Source: an uncultured Allobaculum sp. (lineage in GTDB: Bacteria > Bacillota_I > Bacilli_A > Erysipelotrichales > Erysipelotrichaceae). From it: a stretch of DNA of 12,106 nt. Positions 1 through 6,857 of this stretch are shown piece by piece (within the stretch, counting starts at the first letter, position 1; every line of letters begins with the position of its first letter). Location: assembly GCA_910577085.1 (NCBI GenBank), contig CAJTLE010000089.1:1-12106 (forward strand), in the 5' to 3' direction. Under the pieces are notes generated by a model. That model did not search any database and had not been told where the DNA came from. It worked only from the letters and a program-made list of their open reading frames with translations. The position numbers and the translations under genes were made by a program.

Positions 1-60
1 TTGTCTGAGTTCCAATGAGTAGTCTGGATGTTTCACAGTACAATTTATTTAACAAAAAAA

Positions 61-83
61 GAAGATGCCAATATGACATCTTC
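61..83 (-). terminator. Rho-independent terminator reading leftward
   Basis: A 7-bp stem (GAAGATG at 61-67, CATCTTC at 77-83) is preceded on the + strand by seven A residues (54-60). Read on the minus strand this is a hairpin followed by seven U, the normal layout of an intrinsic terminator. There is no T-run on the + side. It may be a back-up terminator for the leftward gene ending at 515. Confidence 0.6.
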
Positions 84-157
84 AATAAATCAAAATGAGG
101 TTCTACCACACACTTTGCGTAAGAACCAAAAAATAAAGTGCTGCTTTTGTCCATGCT

Positions 158-222
158 AAAAAAATGAGCGGACGAATCCTTTTTCAGATTCCTGTGATCT
201 GGAAAAGGATTCGTCCGCTTTT
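158..222. terminator. Strong bidirectional terminator
   Basis: A 23-nt arm at 167-189 pairs with 197-219 with one G-U wobble and a 7-nt loop. It is followed on the + strand by TTTT and on the minus strand by CTC and a seven-T run (complement of 158-164). It should stop leftward transcripts from the isomerase-like gene and any rightward transcript entering from the left edge. Confidence 0.85.
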
Positions 223-514
223 CTACTGCCTGAATTCAGTCTGAAAATGTGTGCTGAACCGGAAATGCGTACTGAAGATGAGAAATATTGCTGGAAATGC
301 GATCGGAACAGAGGAGATGTTCTGCCCGAAAGCCGAAAAAAGCACTCCGCGAGGGAATGCTTTTCGTTCAGTGAATTTGGTGTGGATTGTCAGACGATGC
401 AGGCAGAGCTGATTGTGACGCAATCTAATTGAGTGCTGATTGCAGCTCAATCTATTTGATACTGTCTGCAGTTCAATCCATCAGGGACTGCCTGAGCCTG
501 CTGATCAAAATCCG
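223..514. other. Non-coding stretch with degenerate repeats
   Basis: No convincing gene. Open frames exist on both strands, but none has a credible ribosome-binding site; the leftward one would need a TTG start. The first part (about 236-300) shows loose repetition around CTGAA..GGAAATG, and 408-486 holds a 27-bp tandem repeat listed separately. It lies between the stop codon of the leftward isomerase-like gene and its terminator, so it would be that transcript's long 3' untranslated region. Confidence 0.5.
408..486. repeat. Degenerate ~27-bp tandem repeat, three units
   Basis: Units begin near 408, 435 and 461. Each carries a core GATTG-N5-CAATC, or in the third copy GTCTG-N5-CAATC. The inverted pentamers give a small stem in units 1 and 2. 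The copies have diverged, so this is an old or relaxed repeat. Confidence 0.5.
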
Positions 515-1441
515 TTACGCATTGAGATGAACCATCATGAAGTTGCAGTTGCCAGTGATGCGGAATGGTTTGGTGCTGGCTGGAGCAAAGATGACGGTTC
601 CTTTTTCGGCATGGATCGTTTCTTCATGGTCATCGACAACTGCCGTTCCGGACATGAAGACCAGAACTTTGAAAGATCTCGAATCAGTGCTCATTTCCAT
701 GGAGCCATCTACCAGATAGAAGTCCGCTTCATACAGACTGTTAGATTCACCGGCAGAGAAACTTGCACTGCCATCAATGACACCATCGCCCTGATGATAG
801 CTGTGGTCATGATGTTCATGATCGTGATCGTGTTCACAATCTGGATCATCGCAGTGTTCAATTTCTTCTTCGTGATCAAAGACATGCATGTGAAGTTCAG
901 CAGGCAGATCGACTGTCGGAGTCACTTCCAGAATGCGGACTCTGTCGTCGACAACGTAAGTTGTTCCTGCATCCACTTCAGCAGTCATCGAAGGAACGAC
1001 TTCATAGTCTTCCATGTCTTTGGTAAAGGATCCATCAGCCAGAGAGGTTAAGAATTCTGCGGAGTCGGTCTTTTCGCCCTCACCCAGATAAACAACGGCA
1101 CCTGGTTTGGCTTCCGTGATGACCCACAGACTTGGTTTGGTTTTGTTGAGACTGTAGAAGAGTTTGCCTTCTTCTCCCCCAATCCCACGGATTTCCAGCG
1201 GCAGTTTTCCATACTGATCGCAATCCGTACCTAAGGCATGATAGCCATAGTCCGTCAGCCACTGGTAGAAGGAGATCCCAGCCTGGGGGCCGCTGACAAC
1301 GACACTTCCATATTCAGGATTTGCCGAGAAGAGATACGTGGAAGCAGCCGCAAGAGGTTCGTCGGTGCTGACCAGTTTCGAGATGGCTTTTTTATCGGGT
1401 TCATCAACCACAGAGGCTGGTGCTAATTTTAAAATTGACAT
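515..1441 (-). CDS. Class I mannose-6-phosphate isomerase-like cupin, probably not a zinc isomerase
   Basis: This 308-aa protein has the length and segment order of class I ManA. Visible matches: SANPEYGSVVVSGPQAG (39-55) to the family's SAHPNGxSxVANG region; SLWVITEAKPGAVVYLGEGE (104-123) to the CWYxLDAEPGA segment; DAGTTYVVDDRVRILEV (157-173) to the GTVHAxGxGVLxxEI segment; and a C-terminal cupin with SFKVLVFMSGTAVV and KGTVIFAPA (280-288). The zinc ligands are missing: no QVH motif follows PLEI, and the GTVHA histidine is tyrosine (GTTYV). Residues 184-217 form a His/Asp/Glu-rich segment with eleven His and two Cys. I therefore infer a non-catalytic or re-purposed member, perhaps binding metal. 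The start is set by GGAGGG at 1447-1452. A TATACT at 1492-1497 is a possible -10 without a good -35. The gene is divergent from the amidase and ends toward the terminator at 158-222. Confidence 0.75.
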   Translation of the reverse strand: MSILKLAPASVVDEPDKKAISKLVSTDEPLAAASTYLFSANPEYGSVVVSGPQAGISFYQWLTDYGYHALGTDCDQYGKLPLEIRGIGGEEGKLFYSLNKTKPSLWVITEAKPGAVVYLGEGEKTDSAEFLTSLADGSFTKDMEDYEVVPSMTAEVDAGTTYVVDDRVRILEVTPTVDLPAELHMHVFDHEEEIEHCDDPDCEHDHDHEHHDHSYHQGDGVIDGSASFSAGESNSLYEADFYLVDGSMEMSTDSRSFKVLVFMSGTAVVDDHEETIHAEKGTVIFAPASTKPFRITGNCNFMMVHLNA

Positions 1442-1647
1442 ATGCGCCCTCCATTTTTTCGCATTTTCATATTTCCGATTCAGTTTTCTTTAGTATAGTG
1501 CGTGGCTTTTTTGAAATTGATCAGGATGTCTGAAGCCTTAAATCGCTCATAGATGAGCCAGACTTTTAAAAGATGGCTGATCATTTTCAGATCCGGTGAA
1601 TGTGAGTAGACTGGAGGAAAAGATCTGCAAAGAAAGAAGGTCAGAAC
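1442..1647. promoter_or_regulatory. Divergent intergenic region with a short dyad
   Basis: This gap holds the 5' ends of two divergent genes. It contains a perfect dyad GCTCAT-AG-ATGAGC at 1545-1558, which could be a repressor or activator site, and a TATACT (minus strand, 1492-1497) that could be a -10 box. I see no convincing -35 box on either strand and no known riboswitch. Confidence 0.3.
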
Positions 1648-2463
1648 ATGATTGTTGGATTGATCCAACCCCTTGTTGGCGAACAGAAAGAAGAAAACTT
1701 AAACCAGATTCTGGTTCAGATTGAATCTGCAGTTGTGGAAGGACAGGCCGATCTGGTCATATTGCCCGAGCTTTGGAATACACCGTTTATCAATGAGAAG
1801 ATTCTGGAACATCAGGATGAATGGGAGTTTATGATGGATGCTCTGTGCCATCAGGCAAAAGAACTAGGCGTCTGGATCGTGGCTGGCTCTCTTCCCCGCA
1901 AAAAGGATGGGCATCTTTATAATACGTGCGCCATCATTGATGCCAATGGAAACATTGTCGCTGCGCCATCCAAAACCCACTTGCTGGAAGTCCATACTTC
2001 TAAACATACATATCGGGAAAGTGATGTCTTTACGCCAGGTGATTCTGTATGCAAAGTCAAAACGCCCTGGGGATATCTTGGGGTTCTGATCTGTTACGAT
2101 AACCGCTTCTGTGAAACGTATCGGCTGATTGCAAAAGACTGTTTTTTAATTGCGGCCGTCTGTGGATTTAACGAACAGGTTGGAAAGAAACATTGGAAAC
2201 CACTCTTTCAGACTCGGGCCATGGAAAACCAGGTCTTTATCTGTGCCGTCAACCCTGCAAAAGCCAATTATGGCAGCTACACCAGCTATGGGCATTCCAT
2301 GGTCGTTTCTCCAGATGGTCAGGTGATGGCCGAGCTTGGAAGTGAGCCGGGCAATCTGATTGTTGAAATTGATCCCTGGCAAGTTGAGAAGATTCGCTTT
2401 CGCTCCCCCTTCTGGAAAATCCGTCGTCAGGATTTAACGGTAGAAACTGTGGAAACAGATTAA
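1648..2463 (+). CDS. Nitrilase-superfamily carbon-nitrogen hydrolase (omega-amidase-like)
   Basis: A complete 271-aa single-domain C-N hydrolase. The Glu-Lys-Cys triad is in the expected contexts: E41 in LPELWN, K109 in PSKTHLLEV and C149 in GVLICYDNRF, with RFCETYR following the nucleophile as in ω-amidases and related amidases. The length is typical for the family. It is predicted to be a soluble cytoplasmic enzyme that cleaves an amide of a small carboxamide. The triad and RxxE-like segment fit an omega-amidase acting on α-ketoglutaramate or α-ketosuccinamate, but the substrate is inference. The start follows AGAAGG (about 1634-1639) by 8-9 bases. The gene is divergent from the isomerase-like gene and has no obvious hairpin terminator directly after it. 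Confidence 0.88.
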   Translation: MIVGLIQPLVGEQKEENLNQILVQIESAVVEGQADLVILPELWNTPFINEKILEHQDEWEFMMDALCHQAKELGVWIVAGSLPRKKDGHLYNTCAIIDANGNIVAAPSKTHLLEVHTSKHTYRESDVFTPGDSVCKVKTPWGYLGVLICYDNRFCETYRLIAKDCFLIAAVCGFNEQVGKKHWKPLFQTRAMENQVFICAVNPAKANYGSYTSYGHSMVVSPDGQVMAELGSEPGNLIVEIDPWQVEKIRFRSPFWKIRRQDLTVETVETD

Positions 2464-2824
2464 CCAGAACAGGTCAGCAGCCGCAAAATCTATCCTCAGA
2501 TTCGATTTCCAGTCCCAACTGATCCACCTGAACCAGAAGAAACTGGCGATTGACTGGCTGCCTGGCAGGATATCCAGACGTTCGCTTTTGAATCTCTTTT
2601 GGCTTTCTCTTTGCTCTCTCTTTTGGGCTTTGAATATCCTGCCAATTTTCAGCATCCGCTGAGAAAGGAATTAGAGATGATATGTCTTAAAATCAGTCGT
2701 AATCAAGTGTGATGACCGGATAATATCCATAAGACATCAAACAATTAAGATTAAAAATAAGCAATGTACTTAACCACACTTTGGGAATCTGTGTGGAATT
2801 CTAAAGAAAAGAGAGGATTCGTAA
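2464..2824. other. 361-base structured spacer without a gene
   Basis: No open frame here has a credible start. Contents: an 11-bp perfect inverted repeat (2563-2573 with 2634-2644) enclosing about 60 pyrimidine-rich bases, inside which TCTCTTTTGG(G)CTTT occurs twice; an 8-bp inverted repeat ATGTCTTA (2682-2689) with TAAGACAT (2730-2737); and a small stem CCACAC/GTGTGG just upstream of the next gene's ribosome-binding site. GATAAT at 2719-2724 resembles a -10 box but lacks a matching -35. The region probably holds the promoter and leader of the secreted-protein gene. Confidence 0.5.
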
Positions 2825-3985
2825 ATGGCTTTCAAAACACTTGCGGCTATGGGTTTAGCCACAACACTGCTGACTGGGACCATGCCTGTTCTCAATCCAG
2901 GCACTCCAGCAAACTCTTCTGCGGTTTATCGTCTGTATAATACGCACACTGGCGAACATTTTTACACAACTGACCGCAGCGAATGCACACATCTGATCAG
3001 CGTAGGCTGGCTGTATGAAGGAACCGGATGGCAGGCTTACAACACTGGCGATCCTGTTTACCGTCTGTACAATCCAAACGCAGACGGCGGTGACCACTAC
3101 TACACTGTCAACAAAGACGAAGCCGACAATCTCGTAAACCTGGGATGGAAATGGGACAATGGCGGAAACCCAGTCTTCTACTCCAGCGGCGATCTGAATC
3201 TGTATGTTGCTTACAACCCAAATGCAAAATCCGGAACGCACAACTACACAACAAGTGAAACGGAACAGAACCATCTGGCAAGCGTCGGCTGGAAAAACGA
3301 AGGCGTAGCCTGGAAAGTTGCTGACCTCGGTATCGAAGAAGGAAATCCAGGAAACCGTGTTGTTCACGTCGACAAAGACGTAACCGGTGCTGGTGGTGCT
3401 GAACAGAACAATCCAGGATCCTACAGAAATCTGTATTCCAACAAAATGTTCGATTACACAGATCTGGACAACGAAACACCAGTCATTGCTTTCTCTGGCG
3501 ACATTGCAATCAATGGCCAGGGTAAAAGTGATTACGAAACACAGTTTGTCATTGCAGGAAATGGTGCTGGTTCTGGACAGATCGGTATCGAGCTGCACTA
3601 CCAGGCTGGAAATGATGCCATGTTCAAACAGGGCGAAATCAACGTCACTGTGATTAACTTCCCTGCAAATGCCGGAACAAACGGTGAACAGTTCTACTCT
3701 GTAAATACGGTTGCTCCAAAAATTGTCGACAACCAGTTTGTTCATCTGACAGTTCAGTACTATGCAAAAGGCTACATGGCTGCCTTTGTTGACGACCAGC
3801 TTGTTGGTCTGTATCAGACACAGCTGACTACTCCAAATGCCTATATTCTGCATAACTTCTGCAATGCAGGTGTTGAGTTCAGAAACCTGAAAGTTGAAAA
3901 GAACGGCGTTGATGTTACCAACCAGGGTGTTCCAGGCTTCTCTGCAACCAGCGGAACTGCCAGTCTTGTTAATGGTGCTTACTAA
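2825..3985 (+). CDS. Secreted protein with three DUF5648-like repeats and a lectin-like C-terminal region
   Basis: A 386-aa protein. The N-terminal hydrophobic stretch (about 5-20) followed by small and Pro-rich residues reads as a Sec signal peptide, although its only basic residue is K4. Three repeats of about 40-47 aa follow: 34-72 (VYRLYNTHTGEHFYT...GW), 78-119 (VYRLYNPNADGGDHYYT...GW) and 126-165 (LYVAYNPNAKSGTHNYT...GW). Each has the Y-N-x-x-x-G-x-H-x-Y-T ... GW pattern that I associate with DUF5648, found in Gram-positive wall hydrolases and other exported proteins. Residues about 175-386 are β-rich and look like a concanavalin/LamG-type jelly roll (HLTVQYYAKGYMAAFVDDQLVG is the clearest strand pair). 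I see no LPXTG sorting motif and no catalytic motif, so it may bind surface glycans. AGAGAGG at 2811-2817 sets the start. Codon use is strongly biased (AAC, AAA, CTG, CAG), suggesting high expression. Confidence 0.75.
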   Translation: MAFKTLAAMGLATTLLTGTMPVLNPGTPANSSAVYRLYNTHTGEHFYTTDRSECTHLISVGWLYEGTGWQAYNTGDPVYRLYNPNADGGDHYYTVNKDEADNLVNLGWKWDNGGNPVFYSSGDLNLYVAYNPNAKSGTHNYTTSETEQNHLASVGWKNEGVAWKVADLGIEEGNPGNRVVHVDKDVTGAGGAEQNNPGSYRNLYSNKMFDYTDLDNETPVIAFSGDIAINGQGKSDYETQFVIAGNGAGSGQIGIELHYQAGNDAMFKQGEINVTVINFPANAGTNGEQFYSVNTVAPKIVDNQFVHLTVQYYAKGYMAAFVDDQLVGLYQTQLTTPNAYILHNFCNAGVEFRNLKVEKNGVDVTNQGVPGFSATSGTASLVNGAY

Positions 3986-4066
3986 GCCACACAAGAGTCT
4001 CTGAATTCACCATACAAGAATCATTGAATTCGCCTTCAGCTTTAAATTCTATCTATTGTCTGTCTT

Positions 4067-4110
4067 CCCGATCTGTGATCTTTTTGATCGCAGACCGGGT
4101 TTTCTTTTTG
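4067..4110 (+). terminator. Rho-independent terminator after the secreted-protein gene
   Basis: A 14-bp stem (4067-4080 with 4086-4099, CCCG...CGGG, one A-C mismatch and one G-U) has a TTTTT loop and is followed by TTTTCTTTTTG. It ends the secreted-protein transcript and separates it from the lipoprotein gene. Confidence 0.85.
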
Positions 4111-4235
4111 TCTGCCCATTCACTCTTTGATCTGGCTTCGCTGATGATTCTGCGAATCTTTCGTTTTGGAGAAAATATTTTTTGGCGCAAGGAATTGTCC
4201 TGCTCAATCGTGTTGTAAGTGAAGGAGGTTTTATT

Positions 4236-4778
4236 ATGAAGCAATTTTCGCGGTTAAGCTCTGCCATTTTATTTTCAGCCGTAATCCTGAGTGGCTGTGC
4301 GACCAATCCAAACGCCACCAGTGGGTCGTTTGAAACCGAAGAATCCACTCCCCAGTCAGAAACCCAGCAAGAGGAACCCGCTGGCCAGGCGGGCAGCGGC
4401 GATGAGAATCTTCACCCGATTCCTGTCGCCAATTCATCTTCTACAGCTGATTCCAGTTCCACTCTCTCGAATCCATCCACCCAAAACGTATCTCGAAGTG
4501 ATCAGGAGCTGCATTCCTATCCTGTGGCTTCCGTCTTAGACAATGCCCAAAGCCTTGTTGGATCCCGTTTTATCGTGATCGGCAACCTGCCCCAGAATGC
4601 TCCCTTGGACGATCAGGGACACCCGATGCTTTTTCTGTTAGGCGATACAGAAGACATCCGGCTCCGATTGAATGGAGAGATTGGAATTGGTTCCTGCAAA
4701 GCTGCCCTGACGGGAACACTTCTCCAAAATGAAGACGATAGTTACATCTTCCAGGTTGAAAGTTACAAGCAGCTGTAA
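4236..4778 (+). CDS. Putative surface lipoprotein with Ser/Gln/Glu-rich linker and OB-like C-terminal domain
   Basis: This 180-aa protein starts with a lipoprotein signal peptide: MKQF..R, a hydrophobic stretch 7-18, and a lipobox LSGC with C21 as the predicted lipidated residue. The ATG at 4236 is chosen because AAGGAGG at 4222-4228 lies 7 bases upstream and the signal peptide then begins correctly; an in-frame ATG at 4182 would bury it. Residues 22-100 are a low-complexity Ser/Thr/Gln/Glu linker that holds a duplicated motif, LHPIPVA (59-65) and LHSYPVA (92-98). Residues about 101-180 alternate hydrophobic strands (GSRFIVIGNL, LFLLGDTEDIRLRL, CKAALTGTLL, SYIFQVESY), like a small OB-fold. 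No enzymatic motif is visible. It lies 128 bases before the sigma-factor gene with no clear terminator between, so it could be cotranscribed with it; its role there is unknown. Confidence 0.75.
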   Translation: MKQFSRLSSAILFSAVILSGCATNPNATSGSFETEESTPQSETQQEEPAGQAGSGDENLHPIPVANSSSTADSSSTLSNPSTQNVSRSDQELHSYPVASVLDNAQSLVGSRFIVIGNLPQNAPLDDQGHPMLFLLGDTEDIRLRLNGEIGIGSCKAALTGTLLQNEDDSYIFQVESYKQL

Positions 4779-4906
4779 ACTGTAATTTCATCCAGAGACA
4801 AATTAATCCAGTCGATATGCAGCCAGGGTGCTTTACAAATATCGCAACTGGATACACGCTGCTGCAAAAAGATGACAAGAGAAATTAAGCAGAAAGGAAA
4901 CGCCGT

Positions 4907-5389
4907 ATGGCATACAAAGAAAATATTGAAGATGTTGTGCGGCAATTTGCGGATGGCATGTACCGGCTGGCGATGCATCACTGCGATCCAGTCCAGGCGC
5001 AGGACATAGTTCAGGAAGCCTTCATGCGCCTGATGAACACCCACCGCACCTTTCAGAACTCTGAACATTTAAAAGCCTGGCTTTATCGGGTCGTGCTGAA
5101 CTTATGCACGGATTATCACCGGCACTGGTGGCAGAAAATGCGCTCGGAATACCCCACCGTCGAGCCCGCTTTCAAAGATCCATCACTTTTCGATTCCGCC
5201 CAGATGGATCTGTTAGCCAAAATCCGAAAACTCCCGGCCCGTGAAGCCTCCGCCATTTACCTGCACTATTATGAAAACCTGCCCGCAAGAGAGATTGCCA
5301 AAATCCTGAAGTGCCGTGAAGGGACAGTCTACAGTCTGCTCTCCCGTGGGCGCTCCCACCTGAAAACCATTCTGGAGGCAGAGACATGA
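4907..5389 (+). CDS. ECF-type RNA polymerase sigma factor
   Basis: This 160-aa protein has the two-domain layout of ECF sigma-70 factors. The sigma2 domain spans about 10-78: AQDIVQEAFMRL (31-42) is region 2.1/2.2 and LKAWLYRVVLNLCTDYHR (55-72) is region 2.3/2.4, contacting core enzyme and the -10 element. The sigma4 domain spans about 100-156: KLPAREASAIYLHYYENL, then a helix-turn-helix LPAREIAKILKCREGTVYSLLSRGRSHL (125-152) that should read the -35 element. No extra domain is present. The start follows AAAGGA at 4893-4898. The stop overlaps the next gene's start (ATGA, 5386-5389), the usual arrangement of a sigma factor with its anti-sigma regulator. I could not identify a matching autoregulated promoter upstream. 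Confidence 0.9.
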   Translation: MAYKENIEDVVRQFADGMYRLAMHHCDPVQAQDIVQEAFMRLMNTHRTFQNSEHLKAWLYRVVLNLCTDYHRHWWQKMRSEYPTVEPAFKDPSLFDSAQMDLLAKIRKLPAREASAIYLHYYENLPAREIAKILKCREGTVYSLLSRGRSHLKTILEAET

Positions 5390-6540
5390 ATGAAGACAAA
5401 GCCCAACATGAAGGCCAGAAAATTACCACCCCAAAACAGAACACGACCAGTGACCAATCCGGAAAGGAAGTCTGTATGCATTCTGAAGATTCATCCCAAC
5501 AGAAATACCGCAAACAACTTGATCAAATCTATCTAAGCGATGACCAGAAACAAAGACTGATCCACTCCTTGACTCAGGCTTCCCTTCGCCCCCAACGATC
5601 CCCATTTCTTTTCTTAGCTCCCGCAGCACTGGTCCTGGTTCTGACCATGGGCTTTATCTTTTTGCCTCTGTCTGTAGCCAGAACGCTTCCCCGGCTTCCT
5701 CTGGAGTCTCTGGAGCAGACTGCCCTCAATGCCAGCGGCGCTGCCAATTTAGGGATTGTCGGCTTCTATACTCTGACCACCAACCCGCGTGCTGACCAGA
5801 AATGGCCAACCCATTTACCTGTTTTTCGTTATACCCAAGCCCTGCCAGATCGCCAGATTGATCAAAGCGACACCAAAACAATCCAGGACCAACTGAATTC
5901 TTTACTTGAAAAACTCCAGATCTGCGCTTCCCTGATTGAGGCTGATCCCGAACCTTATTTGTTAAACTCCTCCATCTTTGCTCAGACTCAATATGGACGT
6001 CTGGATTTGATTAATGCCGATTATGGACAATTGTTTGTGAATGGTTCGATTCCTTTTACGGCCACCACTTCCCAGCAAGCCCTGCTCGCCATGGAAAATA
6101 TTGTCAAAGCTTACCCTGCCCTGTTTCCTTTTTCAGATCCTGTTATCGAATTGCGGCCTGTCCGTCAGACTGAAAGCGACCACCAGTTCCGCTTTCGGAT
6201 CTATCAGCGCCAATCCGATGAAGTTGACAATCTCATTGCTTCCCAGATCGAAGCCGTTATTGTCTATGCAGATACACAGGGCATTCAATCCATTCTCTAT
6301 CCTTTAGATACCGTATCATCTGCCTATGAATATCCGCTGCTGACCTTGCAGGAAGTCCTGGATGACTTCGAAGTCCCTGACGGTTACGAATCTCCTTCTT
6401 CTGATCACATCTGGCTGATCTGGAAAGCTGATCCCTCTGGGCAATGGCTGATTCCCTGCTATCGAATTTACTTACAGACAAATCTGGGGATGTATGAAGC
6501 CTTCGATGTTTCAGCCGTTCGCCCAGAATATGGGCAATAA
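5386..6540 (+). CDS. Single-pass membrane protein, probable anti-sigma factor
   Basis: A 384-aa protein with a cytoplasmic N-terminus (1-72), one transmembrane helix (about 73-96, FLFLAPAALVLVLTMGFIFL) and a large external domain (about 97-384) without a family I recognise. The cytoplasmic part contains YRKQLDQIYLSDDQKQRLIHSL (41-62), a helix like those seen in membrane proteins encoded next to ECF factors in Firmicutes. The ATGA overlap with the sigma gene indicates translational coupling. I infer that it holds the sigma factor at the membrane and that the external domain senses an envelope signal. Two starts are plausible: ATG at 5386 (GGAGG at 5374-5378, coupled) and ATG at 5476 (GGAAAGGAAG just upstream, giving 354 aa); I prefer the coupled one. 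No zinc anti-sigma HxxxCxxC motif is present. Confidence 0.7.
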   Translation: MNEDKAQHEGQKITTPKQNTTSDQSGKEVCMHSEDSSQQKYRKQLDQIYLSDDQKQRLIHSLTQASLRPQRSPFLFLAPAALVLVLTMGFIFLPLSVARTLPRLPLESLEQTALNASGAANLGIVGFYTLTTNPRADQKWPTHLPVFRYTQALPDRQIDQSDTKTIQDQLNSLLEKLQICASLIEADPEPYLLNSSIFAQTQYGRLDLINADYGQLFVNGSIPFTATTSQQALLAMENIVKAYPALFPFSDPVIELRPVRQTESDHQFRFRIYQRQSDEVDNLIASQIEAVIVYADTQGIQSILYPLDTVSSAYEYPLLTLQEVLDDFEVPDGYESPSSDHIWLIWKADPSGQWLIPCYRIYLQTNLGMYEAFDVSAVRPEYGQ

Positions 6541-6647
6541 AGCCATTCTTCTCTGGCCTGGAAACAGAAAATGGCTGGATTGCCTTGTGCTCCATTTTCT
6601 GAACTAAAGGATAGTTAACGATAATGCGCTGATCCAGGCAGCATACA
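6541..6647 (+). other. 3' untranslated region with two competing hairpins
   Basis: AGCCATT directly after the stop codon (6541-6547) can pair with AATGGCT (6570-6576). CAGAAAATGG (6565-6574) can instead pair perfectly with CCATTTTCTG (6592-6601). The two stems share 6570-6574 and cannot coexist. This lies just upstream of the terminator at 6648-6687. Confidence 0.45.
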
Positions 6648-6695
6648 AAAGGCCTCGAAAGATGAACTTCCATCTCTCGAGGCCTTTCCATTTTT
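6648..6695 (+). terminator. Strong terminator of the sigma/membrane-protein operon
   Basis: A 17-bp stem with one mismatch pairs 6648-6664 with 6671-6687 (AAAGGCCTCGA.../...TCGAGGCCTTT), with a 6-nt loop, and is followed by CCATTTTT. On the minus strand it is followed by only a short TTTT, so it may also work weakly for the leftward gene at 6858-7097. Confidence 0.8.
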
Positions 6696-6857
6696 GGCTT
6701 CTTATTATTTCTTCTGTTTGCTGATACTGGTAGTGCTTCTTACTACTGATTATTTTTCCGATGGTAAAAGCATTTGACGACCTTCTTCAGCGGCTTTTCC
6801 TTCTTGATTTTCAATTCCTGTCAGACTCTTGAAAAAAACATCTGGCTCTATGGTATT

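Noticed and set aside
223..450. A leftward 75-codon frame ending in FSTHF-like repeats
   Set aside because: It needs a TTG start with no ribosome-binding site. The repeats reflect repetitive non-coding DNA.
408..486. A CRISPR-like array
   Set aside because: Only three diverged units with no distinct spacers, and no cas genes.
440..1051. A 203-codon rightward open frame with an apparently hydrophobic middle
   Set aside because: It is the antisense of the His/Asp-rich segment of the isomerase-like gene; CAT/GAT codons read backwards give Met/Ile/Val. It has no ribosome-binding site.
2855..3994. A 379-codon open frame antisense to the secreted-protein gene
   Set aside because: It spans almost exactly the opposite strand of a well-supported gene with repeats and a signal peptide. 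Its product is an odd Val/Ile/Cys-rich sequence, and no start signal is visible. The strong codon bias of the real gene explains the lack of stops.
4067..4099. A regulatory hairpin for the lipoprotein gene
   Set aside because: Its GC-rich stem with an adjoining T-run is a standard terminator for the upstream gene, and it lies 130 bases from the lipoprotein start.
4830..4880. An ECF-type autoregulated promoter (GCAACT near 4842) before the sigma gene
   Set aside because: The GCAAC-like -35 has no CGTC-like -10 at 16-17 bases, so it is not distinguishable from chance.
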